Shown here: in pieces, positions 19,208-29,853 of the stretch
Layout: every line of letters starts with the position of its first letter
Numbering within the stretch: position 1 is the first letter of the stretch
NCBI GenBank assembly: GCA_956465555.1
Contig: OY101123.1
Location: forward strand, 1,488,001-1,552,000
DNA length: 64,000 bases
Direction of reading: 5' to 3'
Origin: Nitzschia sp. pyKryTriq1
Lineage: Eukaryota > Bacillariophyta > Bacillariophyceae > Bacillariales > Bacillariaceae
Notes under the pieces: model-generated
What the model saw: the letters and a program-made list of their open reading frames with translations, nothing else
The model's database searches: none
What the model was told of the DNA's origin: nothing
Made by a program: the position numbers and the translations under genes

Positions 19208-20308
19208 CTATTTGCTCTCAGTCGTGACAACCGCCGTTTCTTCAAACGCATTCTGGCAAGGGTGCGGCTTTCCGGTTACCCAGTGACGAGCTGCCTTGCT
19301 GTCATCCATGTAAATCTCACTGACCCATGATGATGTCGTCGCGAAACCCCCATGCATACAAATCCCATTGGAATGATCTCTGAGGATGGCAATCATGGAA
19401 TCCTTGTTGAAATCACCGTCGACAGAAGAGTGTTTTTCCATCAGACTTTCCCCCCCACAAAATCTTGGATCCCAAACTTCATCATCTACTGATCCTGTGC
19501 AAAATGTCTTGGCAAAATCCAAGGATTCTCCTCCCGACGTTTTGTCTGGTGTGATATATCGCTTTTGCTGGGCATACTCCACGATACCTTGGGAAGACAA
19601 ATCATAGTTTGTACGGATACTGAGACAGTTGGAAATGTTCCGAACACCCGACGTGATTTTTTCTGCAACCCAATGCCGACCTGATGTTTCCAGGACCCAG
19701 GCCTCATGTTTGTCTGCAATCAAATAAGAATTATGGTAAGTGAAATCAGGATCGTCTTGGGCACATGGTCCGCCTTGCCCATGCTCTTCCAACAGTGCAG
19801 TAATAACGCCAAGAGCGTCTCTCGCTGTGTCACCTCGTTCCAAACCCAAGCGAACCAAATCCATTCCTAGCAATGATTTGGGTTCACTGAGAGAGGGTTC
19901 TCGAGTCCACACAGCTTCATTACCAATCACGACACCATGCTCATTCGCCCCCATTTCGGCGCCCCACATCCAATCAATTTGCGATAGAAGCACGGCATTG
20001 GTAACGGATATTTGAGGAATGCGGATATAAGTGCATTGGAGAAGTTCTTCTTGTTCTTGTTGCTCGTGCTGCGAAGAGTGTTTGTATTCTCTGCGAGGAT
20101 ACCGGCGAATGGACTGCCCTTCTCCTGCAGGCCTATCACTGTTCTTTCCAAACAGCACGACCCCTGGTGGCGTGGCAGGTGGAAACGCCACAAAGGTATC
20201 ACATCCACAAGGCCGATCATTGGGGGCTGGTGGTGGTGGTGGTTTTCGTGTTGAGATGTCCGACATCATGACTAGGTTTATGATTGGTAAGCTGGAAATG
20301 CCTTTCAT
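19208..20308 (-). CDS. SCRN: Secernin-family protein (peptidase C69-like)
   Basis: The ATG at 20308 gives 366 residues; ATGs at 20269 and 20266, directly before SDISTRKPPPPP, are equally plausible starts and closer to the family pattern. The hallmark CGCDTFVAFPPAT, then VVLFGKNSDRPAGE, is the N-terminal nucleophile region of secernins, in which a Cys is exposed or converted to a glyoxylyl group in the animal proteins. DWMWGAEMGANEHGVVIGNEA and AWVLETSGRHWVAEKI are also typical. The end, with HGGFATTSSWVSEIY and then ARHWVTGKPHPCQNAF, matches secernin C-termini, so the protein is near full length. The catalytic role is uncertain across the family. Confidence 0.85.
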   Translation of the reverse strand: MKGISSLPIINLVMMSDISTRKPPPPPAPNDRPCGCDTFVAFPPATPPGVVLFGKNSDRPAGEGQSIRRYPRREYKHSSQHEQQEQEELLQCTYIRIPQISVTNAVLLSQIDWMWGAEMGANEHGVVIGNEAVWTREPSLSEPKSLLGMDLVRLGLERGDTARDALGVITALLEEHGQGGPCAQDDPDFTYHNSYLIADKHEAWVLETSGRHWVAEKITSGVRNISNCLSIRTNYDLSSQGIVEYAQQKRYITPDKTSGGESLDFAKTFCTGSVDDEVWDPRFCGGESLMEKHSSVDGDFNKDSMIAILRDHSNGICMHGGFATTSSWVSEIYMDDSKAARHWVTGKPHPCQNAFEETAVVTTESK

Positions 20309-20697
20309 AGGGACGGAGAATTGTTTTACAACTGGCCGTGTTCCCAAGCTATCAACGTTGTCTCGCCTGCGTCCTGTTTTGTTGCTGTTGCTGCCTTCTC
20401 ATCATTGTCTCGCGTCGCGATGACATTAGAAGAAACATCGCATCTTTTGGTTGTTGATGCCGCGTATCTTTTCGCTCGTGCGAGCTCTACCGTACGAGCT
20501 CTTCGAGACAAAAGATCCAAAACCTGTCTGATGAGAATGAGAAGCAGCTCGAGCGAGGCACGACGCACGACGACGAGCACGAGGACGACGATCGACGACG
20601 AGAAAGAGGAGGTTCCCTGCTTCCTTTCATTTCTCGGATTTTCCTGCGGGTCTACCGGTATTACCACATTGCAGTGCAGCATAGGATCCCTTCAACC
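20309..20697. other. Divergent promoter region
   Basis: Lies between the divergent secernin and SDR genes. A Ser/Arg-rich frame on both strands (20521-20620, GAC/GAG-rich) looks like low-complexity sequence. One CCGGTA element at ~20653 precedes the SDR start. Confidence 0.45.
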
Positions 20698-21759
20698 ATG
20701 GTCGTCGCTGCTAGCAGTATCCCCGCCTCCAAGGTGTTGGCGGAAGGCATGACTGCTGTCATCACAGGCGCTTCATCTGGAATCGGGAGAGCCGCTGCCA
20801 TGACATGTGCCAAGAAAGCCATGAACGTGTGGATGGTGGATATCGACAAAGAGGAATTGGACGTCGCCAAGGAGTTGGTCATGAAGGAATGCTCGAAGAA
20901 AGATGCTCAGGTATGTTTTCTGATAATATGTTCTTCGCTGTCAGCACCAAACCGGGGCATGCTTCTTGTTCTCATATGTTTTCTTGATTCGTCTCATCGC
21001 GTGGAATGCGTAATTCGGCCTTAGAAAATCGAAACCCGGGTAGTAGATGTTTCAGATGAGAAAGCCATGATGGCCCTCTCCGAGGAAGTATTCAAGGATG
21101 GAGGGAAGTGTCACTTTTTAATGAACAACGCAGGCGTTGGAAAAGGTGGAGGACCCATGACGGACATGGAGACGGTTCGCTTTACCATGGGTGTCAACAC
21201 GTACGGACCTATTCATGGTTGTTTGGCATTTGTACCGAAAATGAAAGATTCCGGAGAAACTGGGATTATTGTCAATACTGGGTCGAAACAAGGCATCACC
21301 ATGCCACCTGGCAATTTGACGTACAACATGTCAAAAGCGGCTCTGAAGTGCTACACTGAAGGATTAGAGCACGAGCTTCGGGCGCAAGAGGGTGGAAAGC
21401 TACGAGCTGCCTTGTTGGTTCCAGGGTGGGTCAATACATCAATCATGCTCAAATCGATTCGGGCCGAAAAATTGGCGAAAGGAGAGCCATTTGACGCGTC
21501 CACGGTATTTTTCCACGAAGAAAAGCCAGCCCAAGGCGCGTGGATGCCCCAGCAGGCGGTGGACTTTATGATCCAGGAGCTCGACAAGGGAAAGTTTTAC
21601 ATTATCTGTCCAGACAACGACGTTGACAGAGAAACGGATAATCTTCGAATGACTTGGACGATGCAAGATATAACTGAAGACCGTCCACCTCTCAGCCGAT
21701 GGCATCCTGATTACACAGACAAGTTCGCCGCATTTGTAGAGGCCAACAAGAAGAAGTAA
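20698..21759 (+). CDS. Short-chain dehydrogenase/reductase (SDR)
   Basis: Two exons: 20698-20910 and 21025-21759, with a 114-bp GT-AG intron (GTATGT donor, CTTAG acceptor), phase 0; 315 residues. The Rossmann NAD(P)-binding motif is VITGASSGIGRAA, and the second structural motif is LMNNAGVG. The catalytic residues are Ser in VNTGSKQG and YNMSK (the YxxxK pair). The protein is soluble, with a short N-terminal tail (MVVAASSIPASKVLAEG). A frame upstream of 20698 begins only with GTG, so the ATG is preferred. The C-terminal extension (DNDVDRETDNLRMTWTMQDI) resembles diatom/bacterial SDRs of unknown substrate. Confidence 0.87.
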
Positions 21760-22543
21760 AAATGTCCAGGCCTCGCTGGTTGTATTTGGCAGTTCCCATT
21801 GACTGCCATGTCGACGAAAGGTCATGGGGTAGTCAGAATGGGTCTTCAGTATACTAGCTGGGTGGAGTTCTTTCCAGATACACCTACTTCCATCTCGAAA
21901 CTAAATAACGCTCTCCTTTGTCAACAACTCCTAGACTACCCTATAGTTCCGTACGATGCTGCTACTCTCTACTACTACTACTACTACTACTAGAGAGAGA
22001 GAGAGAGAGACTACAAGTGCTCTCTCCAAAAAAAATATATAGGGAGAGAAGGGGAGAGAGAATGTACTCGTACCTGTACCAGTGAAGGTTGTACGAGTAA
22101 GATTGCAATAATCTTCAGGCTGTAAGCTTCTACCGGTACGTCAAAACTCTACAAGTACTGGGATATCCATGTCTCGAATATTTTCCTGCTTCTCGTAGCG
22201 CAGAACGAGAACGAAAATACCTTCTCAATAACCGCTCGGTGGGAGTCAACAAAAGGAATAAGCCGGGGTGGGAGTCGATTGATTGAACAATCGAAGAAGA
22301 ATCATCATCGTCATCCTCATCTGCAAGTCACCTTGAACCAGTTGAAACGGAGAAAAAAAAGACCGAAGAAAATATGACGCGGTCGTTGTTGAGAAGCTTC
22401 ACCGTCGTCCTCGTCCCCGAGGACGAGGAAAAACAAAGATCGTCGTCGTCGTTGAGAAACTCCCGGCTCATTTTCCGGTCGTCCTTGAATATTCGTCGCC
22501 ACCTCCTTTCAGCTTTTTTCTTGAACGCATTATTGCACCGATC
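21760..22543. other. Intergenic region with microsatellites
   Basis: Contains (ACT)n then (GA)n at 21969-22010, a GA-rich hairpin-like segment around 22021-22060 and TACCGGTAC at ~22132. A frame across 22374-22733 starts before and overlaps the RNase H gene in another frame and is not considered a gene. Confidence 0.5.
21969..22010. repeat. (ACT)n followed by (GA)n microsatellite
   Basis: An ACT-unit run of about eight copies passes directly into TAGAGAGAGAGAGAGA. The compound repeat lies in the 3' flank of the SDR gene. Confidence 0.9.
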
Positions 22544-23008
22544 ATGGCTTACTACTCAGATCTCGCTCTCTACTTTGACGGGGCTTCTCGAAACAATCCT
22601 CATGGTCCTGCGGGCTGTGGCTGGGCTCTGTACGAAACTGACTCGGACGGTAACAAGGAGGACCGCATCGCTCGTGGCTCGAAGAAACTTGGGCGCTCAG
22701 TCTCCAGCAACCAAGCCGAGTACCGTGGTCTAATCGAAGGACTCCGGTACATCGACGAAAACATCAGGTGTGACCAAACATGCATCTGGGTTCGAGGCGA
22801 CTCCGAGGTGGTGATCAAACAAATGAAAGGAGAATACTCGGTTCGCAGCTCGAATATTCGACCACTCTATGATCAAGCAAAGCAACAGGAAGCGGAAGTC
22901 GAGGATTCTCAGCGTGGTCGGGCTCAGATTTGCTACGAGCACATTCGTCGGCACGAAAATGCGGAAACAGACCGGATGGCTGGTGGGGCCGCTCGGGCGT
23001 GCGGCTAG
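22544..23008 (+). CDS. RNase H type I-like protein
   Basis: A 154-residue single-domain protein. The four acidic catalytic residues are present: D12 in LYFDGASRNNP, E59 in NQAEYRGLIEG, D86 in WVRGDSEVVIKQM and D143 in ENAETDRMA. The spacing fits the plant/archaeal and bacterial RNase HI-like group with GASRNNPGPAG at the start. It could remove RNA from RNA-DNA hybrids, or be the free-standing relative of the retroelement RNase H domain. No reverse transcriptase or integrase is nearby, so a host gene is favoured. The start is the ATG at 22544. Confidence 0.8.
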   Translation: MAYYSDLALYFDGASRNNPHGPAGCGWALYETDSDGNKEDRIARGSKKLGRSVSSNQAEYRGLIEGLRYIDENIRCDQTCIWVRGDSEVVIKQMKGEYSVRSSNIRPLYDQAKQQEAEVEDSQRGRAQICYEHIRRHENAETDRMAGGAARACG

Positions 23009-23916
23009 AGGACTCAACATGACGGTAGCCTAGGGTTATATCACCGCAAAGACTGACCATCAAATGTGAGCAGCATTTCCGAAGTCCCAAAGATACCCCT
23101 CGTTTGACGGTGAAAATGGTAGCCGTCGACGGTTTTGTGAGGACCGCATCGGACAACGAACGGCGGCCATCAGGAGAACCAGGACAACTAAACAATGATA
23201 TTACTAGATGACCATGGCTCATTGATAATAATGATGATGTAGCTCGTTGCTCATTAGGATATTCAATTCGTTTGATGCAACAAGAAGCAGCAGCAGCAGA
23301 AGCAGCAAACTCACGCAGACTTAGATCCCGTTCCTCATTCTTCGTTCGTCGTGCGTTGTTGTTGGTGGTGGGAACTTTTGGGACGGGCGATGCTCGCTCG
23401 ATTGGCGATTGACTCGAGCTCTGGACCTCGCAGAGATCCCGACAAATCCTATCGTCATTTCTTCGTGGCCAATCAAAAGGCTCCCACACTGTCTGAAGAA
23501 CTGTCGTAGCAAGGTCGTAGTACGCACGAAGAGGCTTCAGATATAGCAAAAGTAGTCGTAGTTTTCGTACAGAAGAACTGTGTACATTCGACATTTTCGA
23601 TACTGTATTTCAAAGGTCGGTGCCTGTGCTGTCATCCAACGGTTGATGATCCATTCGCGGTTACGGCTCTCACCGTTCCGATGACGCATCGTCGGAGTTT
23701 CAAAGTTGGTTGATGGCTCTTGATGATCCATCGATCACCCGCCGCCATCACTCAGCAACTACTTTCATTTCTTTCAATCGCTTCTACTTGAAACCAATTT
23801 GACTGACCACTCCTCACTAACAACATAACTATTAGCCGTCAAAAAGAAGAAAGCTCTCGCCTTCATTCAGCCCCTCAACTTTGCCAAGAAGATTACGAAA
23901 ACGATAATATCCCAAC
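23009..23916. other. Intergenic region
   Basis: A minus-strand frame (22815-23594, 259 codons) starts with a basic/hydrophobic stretch (SSVRKLRLLLLYLKPLRAYY) but runs antisense through the end of the RNase H gene and has no recognised domain. The rest is unremarkable. Confidence 0.4.
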
Positions 23917-24401
23917 ATGATCAGTTCTATTATTTCCTCTCGCATTGCTGTCTCCAGAGTCGCATCTCGCGCCATGGCAGCACAATCCTTTTCAACGCAT
24001 TGTGAACCAGCCCAGCGTGTTCGTGACGCCTTGGCTGATTATAAACGAATGCAGTAAGTTCGATGGTGCTAGTTGTCTCGATTAAAAATAATTATGGCAG
24101 CTTGTTGGCGGTCGTCCCCCTTCCAAGAGGTGTACTACTCTGTGTCTATCGCATCTCTCAATTCCTGCGTTTTGATTCCCCCAGTTTTTCTCGCGAAACC
24201 CCCCGTCGTTTCAAAAAGGAAGTGTTGTCGCCTTATGTTGTCAACGACTCTGTGGATGTGGAGGCACTGAATAAATTGTTGACGAACATTGGGCATTCTC
24301 AGGATTGCCTGAATGCCAAGGAACAAAGTCTTCTTTTAGAAGAAGCGGGGTGCTCGGGACGATCGATTCCTGTCCCCAAATTGGCCGAGTTGATTGACTA
24401 A
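23917..24401 (+). CDS. Small mitochondrial-type protein of unknown function
   Basis: Two exons: 23917-24053 and 24185-24401 (GTAAGT donor, CCCAG acceptor); 117 residues. The first ~26 residues (MISSIISSRIAVSRVASRAM) are a likely mitochondrial presequence: Arg/Ser-rich, without acidic residues. The body has AQRVRDALADYKRM, a conserved-looking HFSRETPRRFKKEVLSPY segment, and DVEALNKLLTNIGHSQDCL, then SLLLEEAG. The last part resembles a degenerate EF-hand-like helix pair (calmodulin-type ALNKLLTNIG), but no calcium loop is visible. Function unknown. Confidence 0.6.
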
Positions 24402-24405
24402 ATAA

Positions 24406-24640
24406 TGTTGTGATAATGTGACACCGATGTCGGGTTACAAGGATTTGCTAAGTTGAGAGAAGAATCATCTACGTGACTTTTCTTCATGTCGTTGAGCGAT
24501 CGGGGACGAAGCCCCGCCACCACGTCTAAGCCTATATACACCGATCTTGGTGTGATATTATTTCTCTCTTGGAAGTTCTCTTATCTCATTAACGAACTTA
24601 ATGCTTACTACTAGTACACCATTGCTATATTTGGTATCAA
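24406..24640 (+). mobile_element. LTR-like fossil (Copia-type), low confidence
   Basis: An LTR-like stretch begins TGTTGTGATAATG, carries a TATATACACC box-like element in the middle, and is followed at ~24630 by TTGGTATCAAGG, which looks like a Copia-type primer-binding site complementary to initiator tRNA-Met. No coding parts of an element follow; only ordinary intergenic sequence is seen. It is broken, an isolated LTR plus leader at most. Age cannot be judged without a second LTR. Confidence 0.35.
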
Positions 24641-25696
24641 GGCCAGCAGACAGTATTCTCAGTATCAGATGATCTCCATTGCTGAGCCCATGCTCATGCC
24701 ACGGCGGGATCTCCGTTATGGTTCTTCGTGTCAATAATGGACAAGTTGTGGTCTCCATTCTGATTCATTCAGAAATATTGTCTAGTGCTTGTAGTAGCAC
24801 TATCCTCGTCGCACATCATATGGTTCCGTCAGGTGATATCACGGGGGCAAAAACATTTTGCCGTTCCAACAACATAATCCACCAAGTACGACTACTACCA
24901 GTAGAGGTTCTTCGAATTTGATCTGAAACGGGGATTTTCTGGACTATCGCCCCACGATCAATCATGCGACGACAAGAATTGATTGATTTCGTACTTCTCT
25001 GCAGGTACTAGCAGCACCGGAGGACGAGCAGTGCTGCTGCCGACTGTGATAAGAAGCAAAAGTAGTAGTCGATATTGCTACCGGTAGTCCTCGAGTAGTA
25101 CTAATGACAGCAACTGGTATACGTGCGTACTAACTGCTCTCGCTCATATGTAGAAAGAGAGAGAGATTTTGTTCGATCTGGTATCTTGCTCAGAAGCGTG
25201 CTTGGTATCTTTTTGTTCTTGTTCTGTTCTTGAAGAAATAAAGTGGAGAAGGAAGCAGAAGTTCCGGCTGTGGCTCATCTTCGCAGTTCGCAGTTCTGGA
25301 ACGTCTCAAAAATAATGTGAGCGATCGAGCGGACTAAAACGGGGACGTGCGTGCGTCCGTGGAAAAATCCACAATCCAGTCCCCAGCGAGCGAGCGAGCC
25401 GGACATTCAACATGCTCGCGCGCCCGAATTTGAAAAGGTTTGCAGTCGAACCGGTCTCCATGGTCGAACCAATCAATCCGAAGTCCGCATTGCTTGCTTT
25501 TTTCGCTTGGTCGATTGGCGATGGACCAAAAATTTGGAGGGAGTGTCGTCGTGTCATGCGATGTTGACGACCATGGCCGTTGCATTTGGGCTCTGCATCT
25601 GCTACAACGAAAGACTCTATGTATATTCATTCTAGCCACCCTCGGACGGCACATTGACGCACTCATTAACCGTTCTGTGCTGCTTCCTCCGTCAAG
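24641..25696. other. Intergenic region
   Basis: Contains the sequence after the LTR-like stretch, then GTAC/CCGGTAG elements at ~25075-25130 and a GAGAGAGAGA run near 25156. The last ~400 bp upstream of the rhomboid-like gene is richer in GC and may be its promoter and 5' UTR. Confidence 0.45.
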
Positions 25697-26902
25697 ATGA
25701 TGCACAGCGTGGTTCACCGTCAACTGAACAACAGCAGTAGCGACGAAAGCACTGCCGATTTGTTTTCGCCCGTCCACGGTCGACGAAGTAGCCTGCATGA
25801 CTTTGACGATACGCCCGACACACCCGCTGCTGATGGCGCGGATTCGTTACCACGATTGGCAGATAATTCTTGGATTGGAGCTAGAGTGAGTCCTATCAAC
25901 AGTGTGGACGAAGACGACCGAGCTGACGATTTAGAGTTGGATCGAGTGACAGCGCCGTATCGCAAGGCGATGAAAGAATTCGGCGCCAACGAACGCTCCG
26001 CCTTACTGGGAAGAAGAATACACCCAATGTGGAATGATGACAATGATGATGTGACAAGAATATCAGGGGATGGGGTGAACCGAAAACAAGGGCTCAGGCG
26101 GCCGTTGCCGCAACTCTGGGGGAAAGTAATAGTTGGGGCTTCTGCCATGCATCTATTCTGCATAGGCTTGCATGATATCTTTCTTTGGTACATCCAAATG
26201 AGGAGGGGAGTATACTCGCAGTACTCGCAGGCGTGGTCAATACCTTGGTTGGGTCCATCGGCCCGCGTGTTATTGAGGTTTGGGGCCTACTGTCCGGGCA
26301 AGATTTTATGGCAGCAACAATGGTATCGGGCGCTAACTTCCTTGACACTCACAGCGTCGATAGCTGAGTGGTTGGTACTCGCCGTGGCTTGGTGGCAGCT
26401 AGAGAATATTACCACTTCTGGTATGACGGCGACGAAGTGGCAAATATGGTGGCCCGTCATTTTCGTTTTGACCGTTGGAACGGGGCAGTTGTGGATGGCA
26501 GCATTTTCGTCGTATTACTCCCTATCTGGGTGTGCAGGCTGGGGAACGTGTGGTGTCTTATGTGCAACGGGGGTATCTCGCCCCGATCATCGGCTTCCTC
26601 TCTTTCTCACAGCCATTGCCCTGGTGATATTGAATGTACTGCAATCGACCTCGAACGTCTTTGGGGCGATCGGTGCTAGCTTTTTCGGGTGGTCTTTCTC
26701 AGGGATCGGGCTAATGGAAACATCTTTCAGTACCTTTGTCAAAGAAAACAATTCTTTGATTCGTCGATGGCATTGTCTCAACTGGGTGGCTCTCGTTACA
26801 GCCGTCAAACTTTGGTTGATTCCGATTCTTTTTATTGTCATCTGGAAGGAGCGGAGCGATCCTCCAGATTTTGACTCGTCGTATCCTACAACTACTAGCT
26901 AG
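25697..26902 (+). CDS. Rhomboid-like membrane protein, probably without protease activity
   Basis: A 401-residue intronless protein with a ~125-residue acidic cytosolic N-terminus (DDFDDTPDTPAADGAD region) and ~6 hydrophobic segments. The fold is suggested by LLRFGAYCPGKILWQQQWYRALTSLTLTASIAEWL, which matches the rhomboid FG..x..I...WWRLLT..FLH region, and by LSGCAGWGTCGVLCA, where rhomboids have the GASG motif. The catalytic Ser is not evident (GWGTCG in place of GASG), and the downstream HxxGxxxG region reads GWSFSGIGL without the catalytic His. An iRhom/derlin-like pseudoprotease is therefore likely. An unrelated polytopic protein is the alternative, as the similarity is distant. Confidence 0.55.
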   Translation: MMHSVVHRQLNNSSSDESTADLFSPVHGRRSSLHDFDDTPDTPAADGADSLPRLADNSWIGARVSPINSVDEDDRADDLELDRVTAPYRKAMKEFGANERSALLGRRIHPMWNDDNDDVTRISGDGVNRKQGLRRPLPQLWGKVIVGASAMHLFCIGLHDIFLWYIQMRRGVYSQYSQAWSIPWLGPSARVLLRFGAYCPGKILWQQQWYRALTSLTLTASIAEWLVLAVAWWQLENITTSGMTATKWQIWWPVIFVLTVGTGQLWMAAFSSYYSLSGCAGWGTCGVLCATGVSRPDHRLPLFLTAIALVILNVLQSTSNVFGAIGASFFGWSFSGIGLMETSFSTFVKENNSLIRRWHCLNWVALVTAVKLWLIPILFIVIWKERSDPPDFDSSYPTTTS

Positions 26903-27141
26903 CTTGCTAGCAGTCCTCTAGTAGTGTAGCGAACAACTTGCTACTCTACTAGTAGAGTACGAGTAGATAACATAAGATCGACGTATGCATACTGTAAAGA
27001 GTTCTCGGTTACATTGCACCCGTCTAGTCAAAATACAGTGGCATAAAAGGAAATAATGGGTACGAGTATAGATTGAAAGTGGAGAGTAAGTGAGCATTTT
27101 CTATTTTTTGTTAAAAATAAAACTGTTCAAAAGACTTCCTC

Positions 27142-29423
27142 TTAAAGCTCCCAAAATGGTCGGAGCACAATGATGAGGATGCTCACGTTGTCGCGACTTC
27201 GCCGGACTCGGATAGCTTGGTCGCTCAGGATTCTGGCAACTTCAGCAGGCTCACCCCTGTGGGCTATCAGTTCCTGCCGGGCCAAGGCGATCGCGTCTTG
27301 CGATCGGAAGACATCGAAAAGCCCATCACAGGCTAGAAGTAGAAATTCGTCATTATGGCTGAGTACCTGTACACGTGAAATAGAAAATAAAGTGTGAGAA
27401 AGGTGGTGGGCTGGAGGATACAGCACACACGATACAAACGTAATATGTGAACGTACCATTGACGCAATTTCGGGCTCCGCGCTCACAAGTGGTGCAGTGA
27501 GATCCTTTGCTTGATCGTTTTCATTCAAACCACGAGCGATCTCGTCGGCTTCCTCCTCCAGCATTGCTTTGATGCCCATCTTGAAAGATTTGTCACCGAA
27601 CGCTCGAGTAATAGCAAGCTCACCCATCACGCGCTTGTGCAGGATAAAACCACCAGCAGCGCGAACCCTAGCAGCTTCATCCGGGCGACTCGGCTTGTGG
27701 TCACTGGTCAATTCCACGCACTGACCCCCCCCTCGGCACAAAACCACTCGACTATCCCCTACGTTGGCTGCAAACAGCCGTCTCCCTAGCAAAATGACAG
27801 TGGCAGCTGTGGAACCACTTTGGGGTGCCGTTTTCGGTGTGATGAATTCTTTGTCTGTCTTCAAATATGCTGCCTTCAGAATCTTTCGCATCAATTCTGA
27901 TGCTGCATCTTCTGTTTGTTCCGTCCGAGATGCTGTTCGGCTATTTTCAACTGCCGCCCGGAGGGCCTGTCTTTCATTGTACATGCCTTGTCGAACTTGA
28001 TGGGGCAAAGCATCGACAAGGTAATTTGAGCATTCATCGCCTCCATGACCATCGAAAACTCCAGCAAACGTAGTCATTGCAAGTTCATCGAGCTCGGCTT
28101 TTGGTTCATTCTTGTAGTATCCGTGTCGTGGCTCGTACATCAAACTTTGAATGACTATCGTGCGATCTTCCATAGTAGGTCGCGCTCCGATAGCCTCTGA
28201 AATTCCGTAGTCGAATCGGTTGACAGAGAATCCAGTTCTACCAACAATGAATTCATCGCCAATAGTTAGAGACCCCATTCCCTTGAAACCATAAGGACCC
28301 ACGAGCCTCATGTAAGAACCATTCTAAAAGACGTTCACGGAAAGAGAGAGGGAGAATGTGAGCAATCATTGTCGCCCGAGTATCGAATTCAGTGACCAGT
28401 CAAGTACTGTTAACAACTTACCGTACTCTCCAGGTCCACAAGGATGAAGACACCGTTGTTTCCTTTTGCTCTCCCGGCTTTTCGATTCGGTAAATAAAGG
28501 ACCGCTCCGTGACGGCGACTGAGTTCGCGGTCCATAATGCACAAATCAGCCTCGTGTGCCCGTCCAAAGACAAAAGGACACCGCGACGCATAGATGTCGA
28601 TAAGTTTGCCCCTCATCGGTCCCTTCGAGCAGTGGATCGTTATCTTTTGTTTTGCATCGTTGATATCCTCCACGTTAAACACAGAGTTACCAGCCGCAAA
28701 GGATGCTCCCTTGACAAGTGCCCAGCGGTCCGCATCCAGAGAAAGGATCTGTGCTTCCCGGGTGGGGCCGTCTGGGCCGTTCTTACCAGAAAATACCTTT
28801 GCTTTCCCGACTCGAATGGCAGCATCTCCACGCGCTCCCAAGATGTGCCATCCAGTTGTCATTCCAGATCTGAGTGCGTAGCTTGATGCTTGATCGCCAT
28901 CCTGATCAGTGAGTCTCGCCAGCAGGCCAGCCGCAGGACCTGTCATGGAGTCGTCCATTCTTCGACAAATATCATCTGGTGCGTGAGACGAAGGTCCTCC
29001 ATTTCCGATTGTAGTCTGACGCCCGTGCAGCGTCCAAAACGATGTCGCCGGCTCCGGCTTTCCTTCATCTTCATCCTCGGAAGTGGTAAACTTTAAACAT
29101 AACCGATACAGTGATCGGGTGTAAACTTCCCGGGAGGTGGCGAACTGCCGCCCTCCTCTGGTCCATGCATCTGCCTCGGGAGCTCTTACGTTTGAATCGC
29201 CCGATTTTGCTCCGTTGGACGTCGGAGCTGCGCTGGTTCCAGTCACGAAATTTAAGAGTGTCGAAGACCCTCCTCCGCTCGATGCATTTGCTGTGTTATT
29301 CCATGAGGATTCTGGTACGGTTGCCATGGCTGAAACAAGAGCTGGATTTCTTTGTGTGCTCGGCGTTGCCATCCAAGGTTTGTTTGTGATCTTAATTCCC
29401 AGGTTCTCTTGCTCGCTCACCAT
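27142..29423 (-). CDS. FHA-PP2C protein phosphatase fusion
   Basis: Three exons, all phase 0: 28422-29423, 27457-28323 and 27142-27366; introns are 98 bp and 90 bp; 697 residues. The FHA domain (~265-385) has FVFGRAHEADLCIMDRELSRRHGAV (Gly-Arg, Ser-Arg and His of the phosphothreonine pocket). The conserved NGSYMRL lies just after the first exon junction. PP2C (~378-690) has all metal-binding motifs: RPTMEDR, VFDGHGGD, GSTAATVIL, NVGDSRVVLC, AITRAFGD, LLLACDGLFDV and SRDNVSILI. The N-terminal ~260 residues are Ser/Ala-rich, probably disordered. FHA joined to PP2C occurs in plant KAPP-type phosphatases; recruitment to a phosphorylated partner is inferred. The 90-bp intron is in frame and stop-free, so retention would insert 30 residues before VLSHNDEFLLLACDG. 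The start is the ATG at 29423; an upstream TTG at 29474 is not used. Confidence 0.88.
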
Positions 29424-29853
29424 ACAAGGATGCCAACAAGAAGAGCTAGCGTTGCGATTGCGTCTTCGTATCAAGTACGAATACTCTACCTACAAAACTA
29501 CTATCCAGTGCCGGAGAATGAGGCCCACAAACCGATTTGTGTGTATGTGAAATGCTACACAATTGAAAAACAGCCGAAACCGGTTAGCTGAGAGAGTATC
29601 AACGGGCAACGCAAAGCACGCCCAAAATATGGACCGCATGCAATGAGAGTACCGGCCTACGTAGGATTTTACGTACTTAGGGACTTTAGTTCTCCGAGAC
29701 GTCTTGCACAATGACTTGTCGTGACGGTGCGGGGCTCTTTGAGATTGGATAAAAACAAAAAAGATTACACCGCCAGCTTCACTGAATAAATAATCAATTG
29801 GACAATAACCACCCTCGTCAAGAAGTCAATTCAAAAGGTAGCCAAAGCAAAGG
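29424..29853. other. Intergenic region
   Basis: Contains the presumed promoter and 5' UTR of the FHA-PP2C gene. No gene or repeat is recognised. Confidence 0.45.

Noticed and set aside
22374-22733. Plus frame upstream of RNase H as a targeting peptide
   Set aside because: It is in a different frame from RNase H and no intron joins the two.
22815-23594. Minus-strand frame of 259 codons with a basic, hydrophobic start
   Set aside because: Antisense to the RNase H gene in its second half, no domain and poor composition.
25306-25798. Minus-strand frame opposite the rhomboid-like gene start
   Set aside because: Antisense shadow with low-complexity content.
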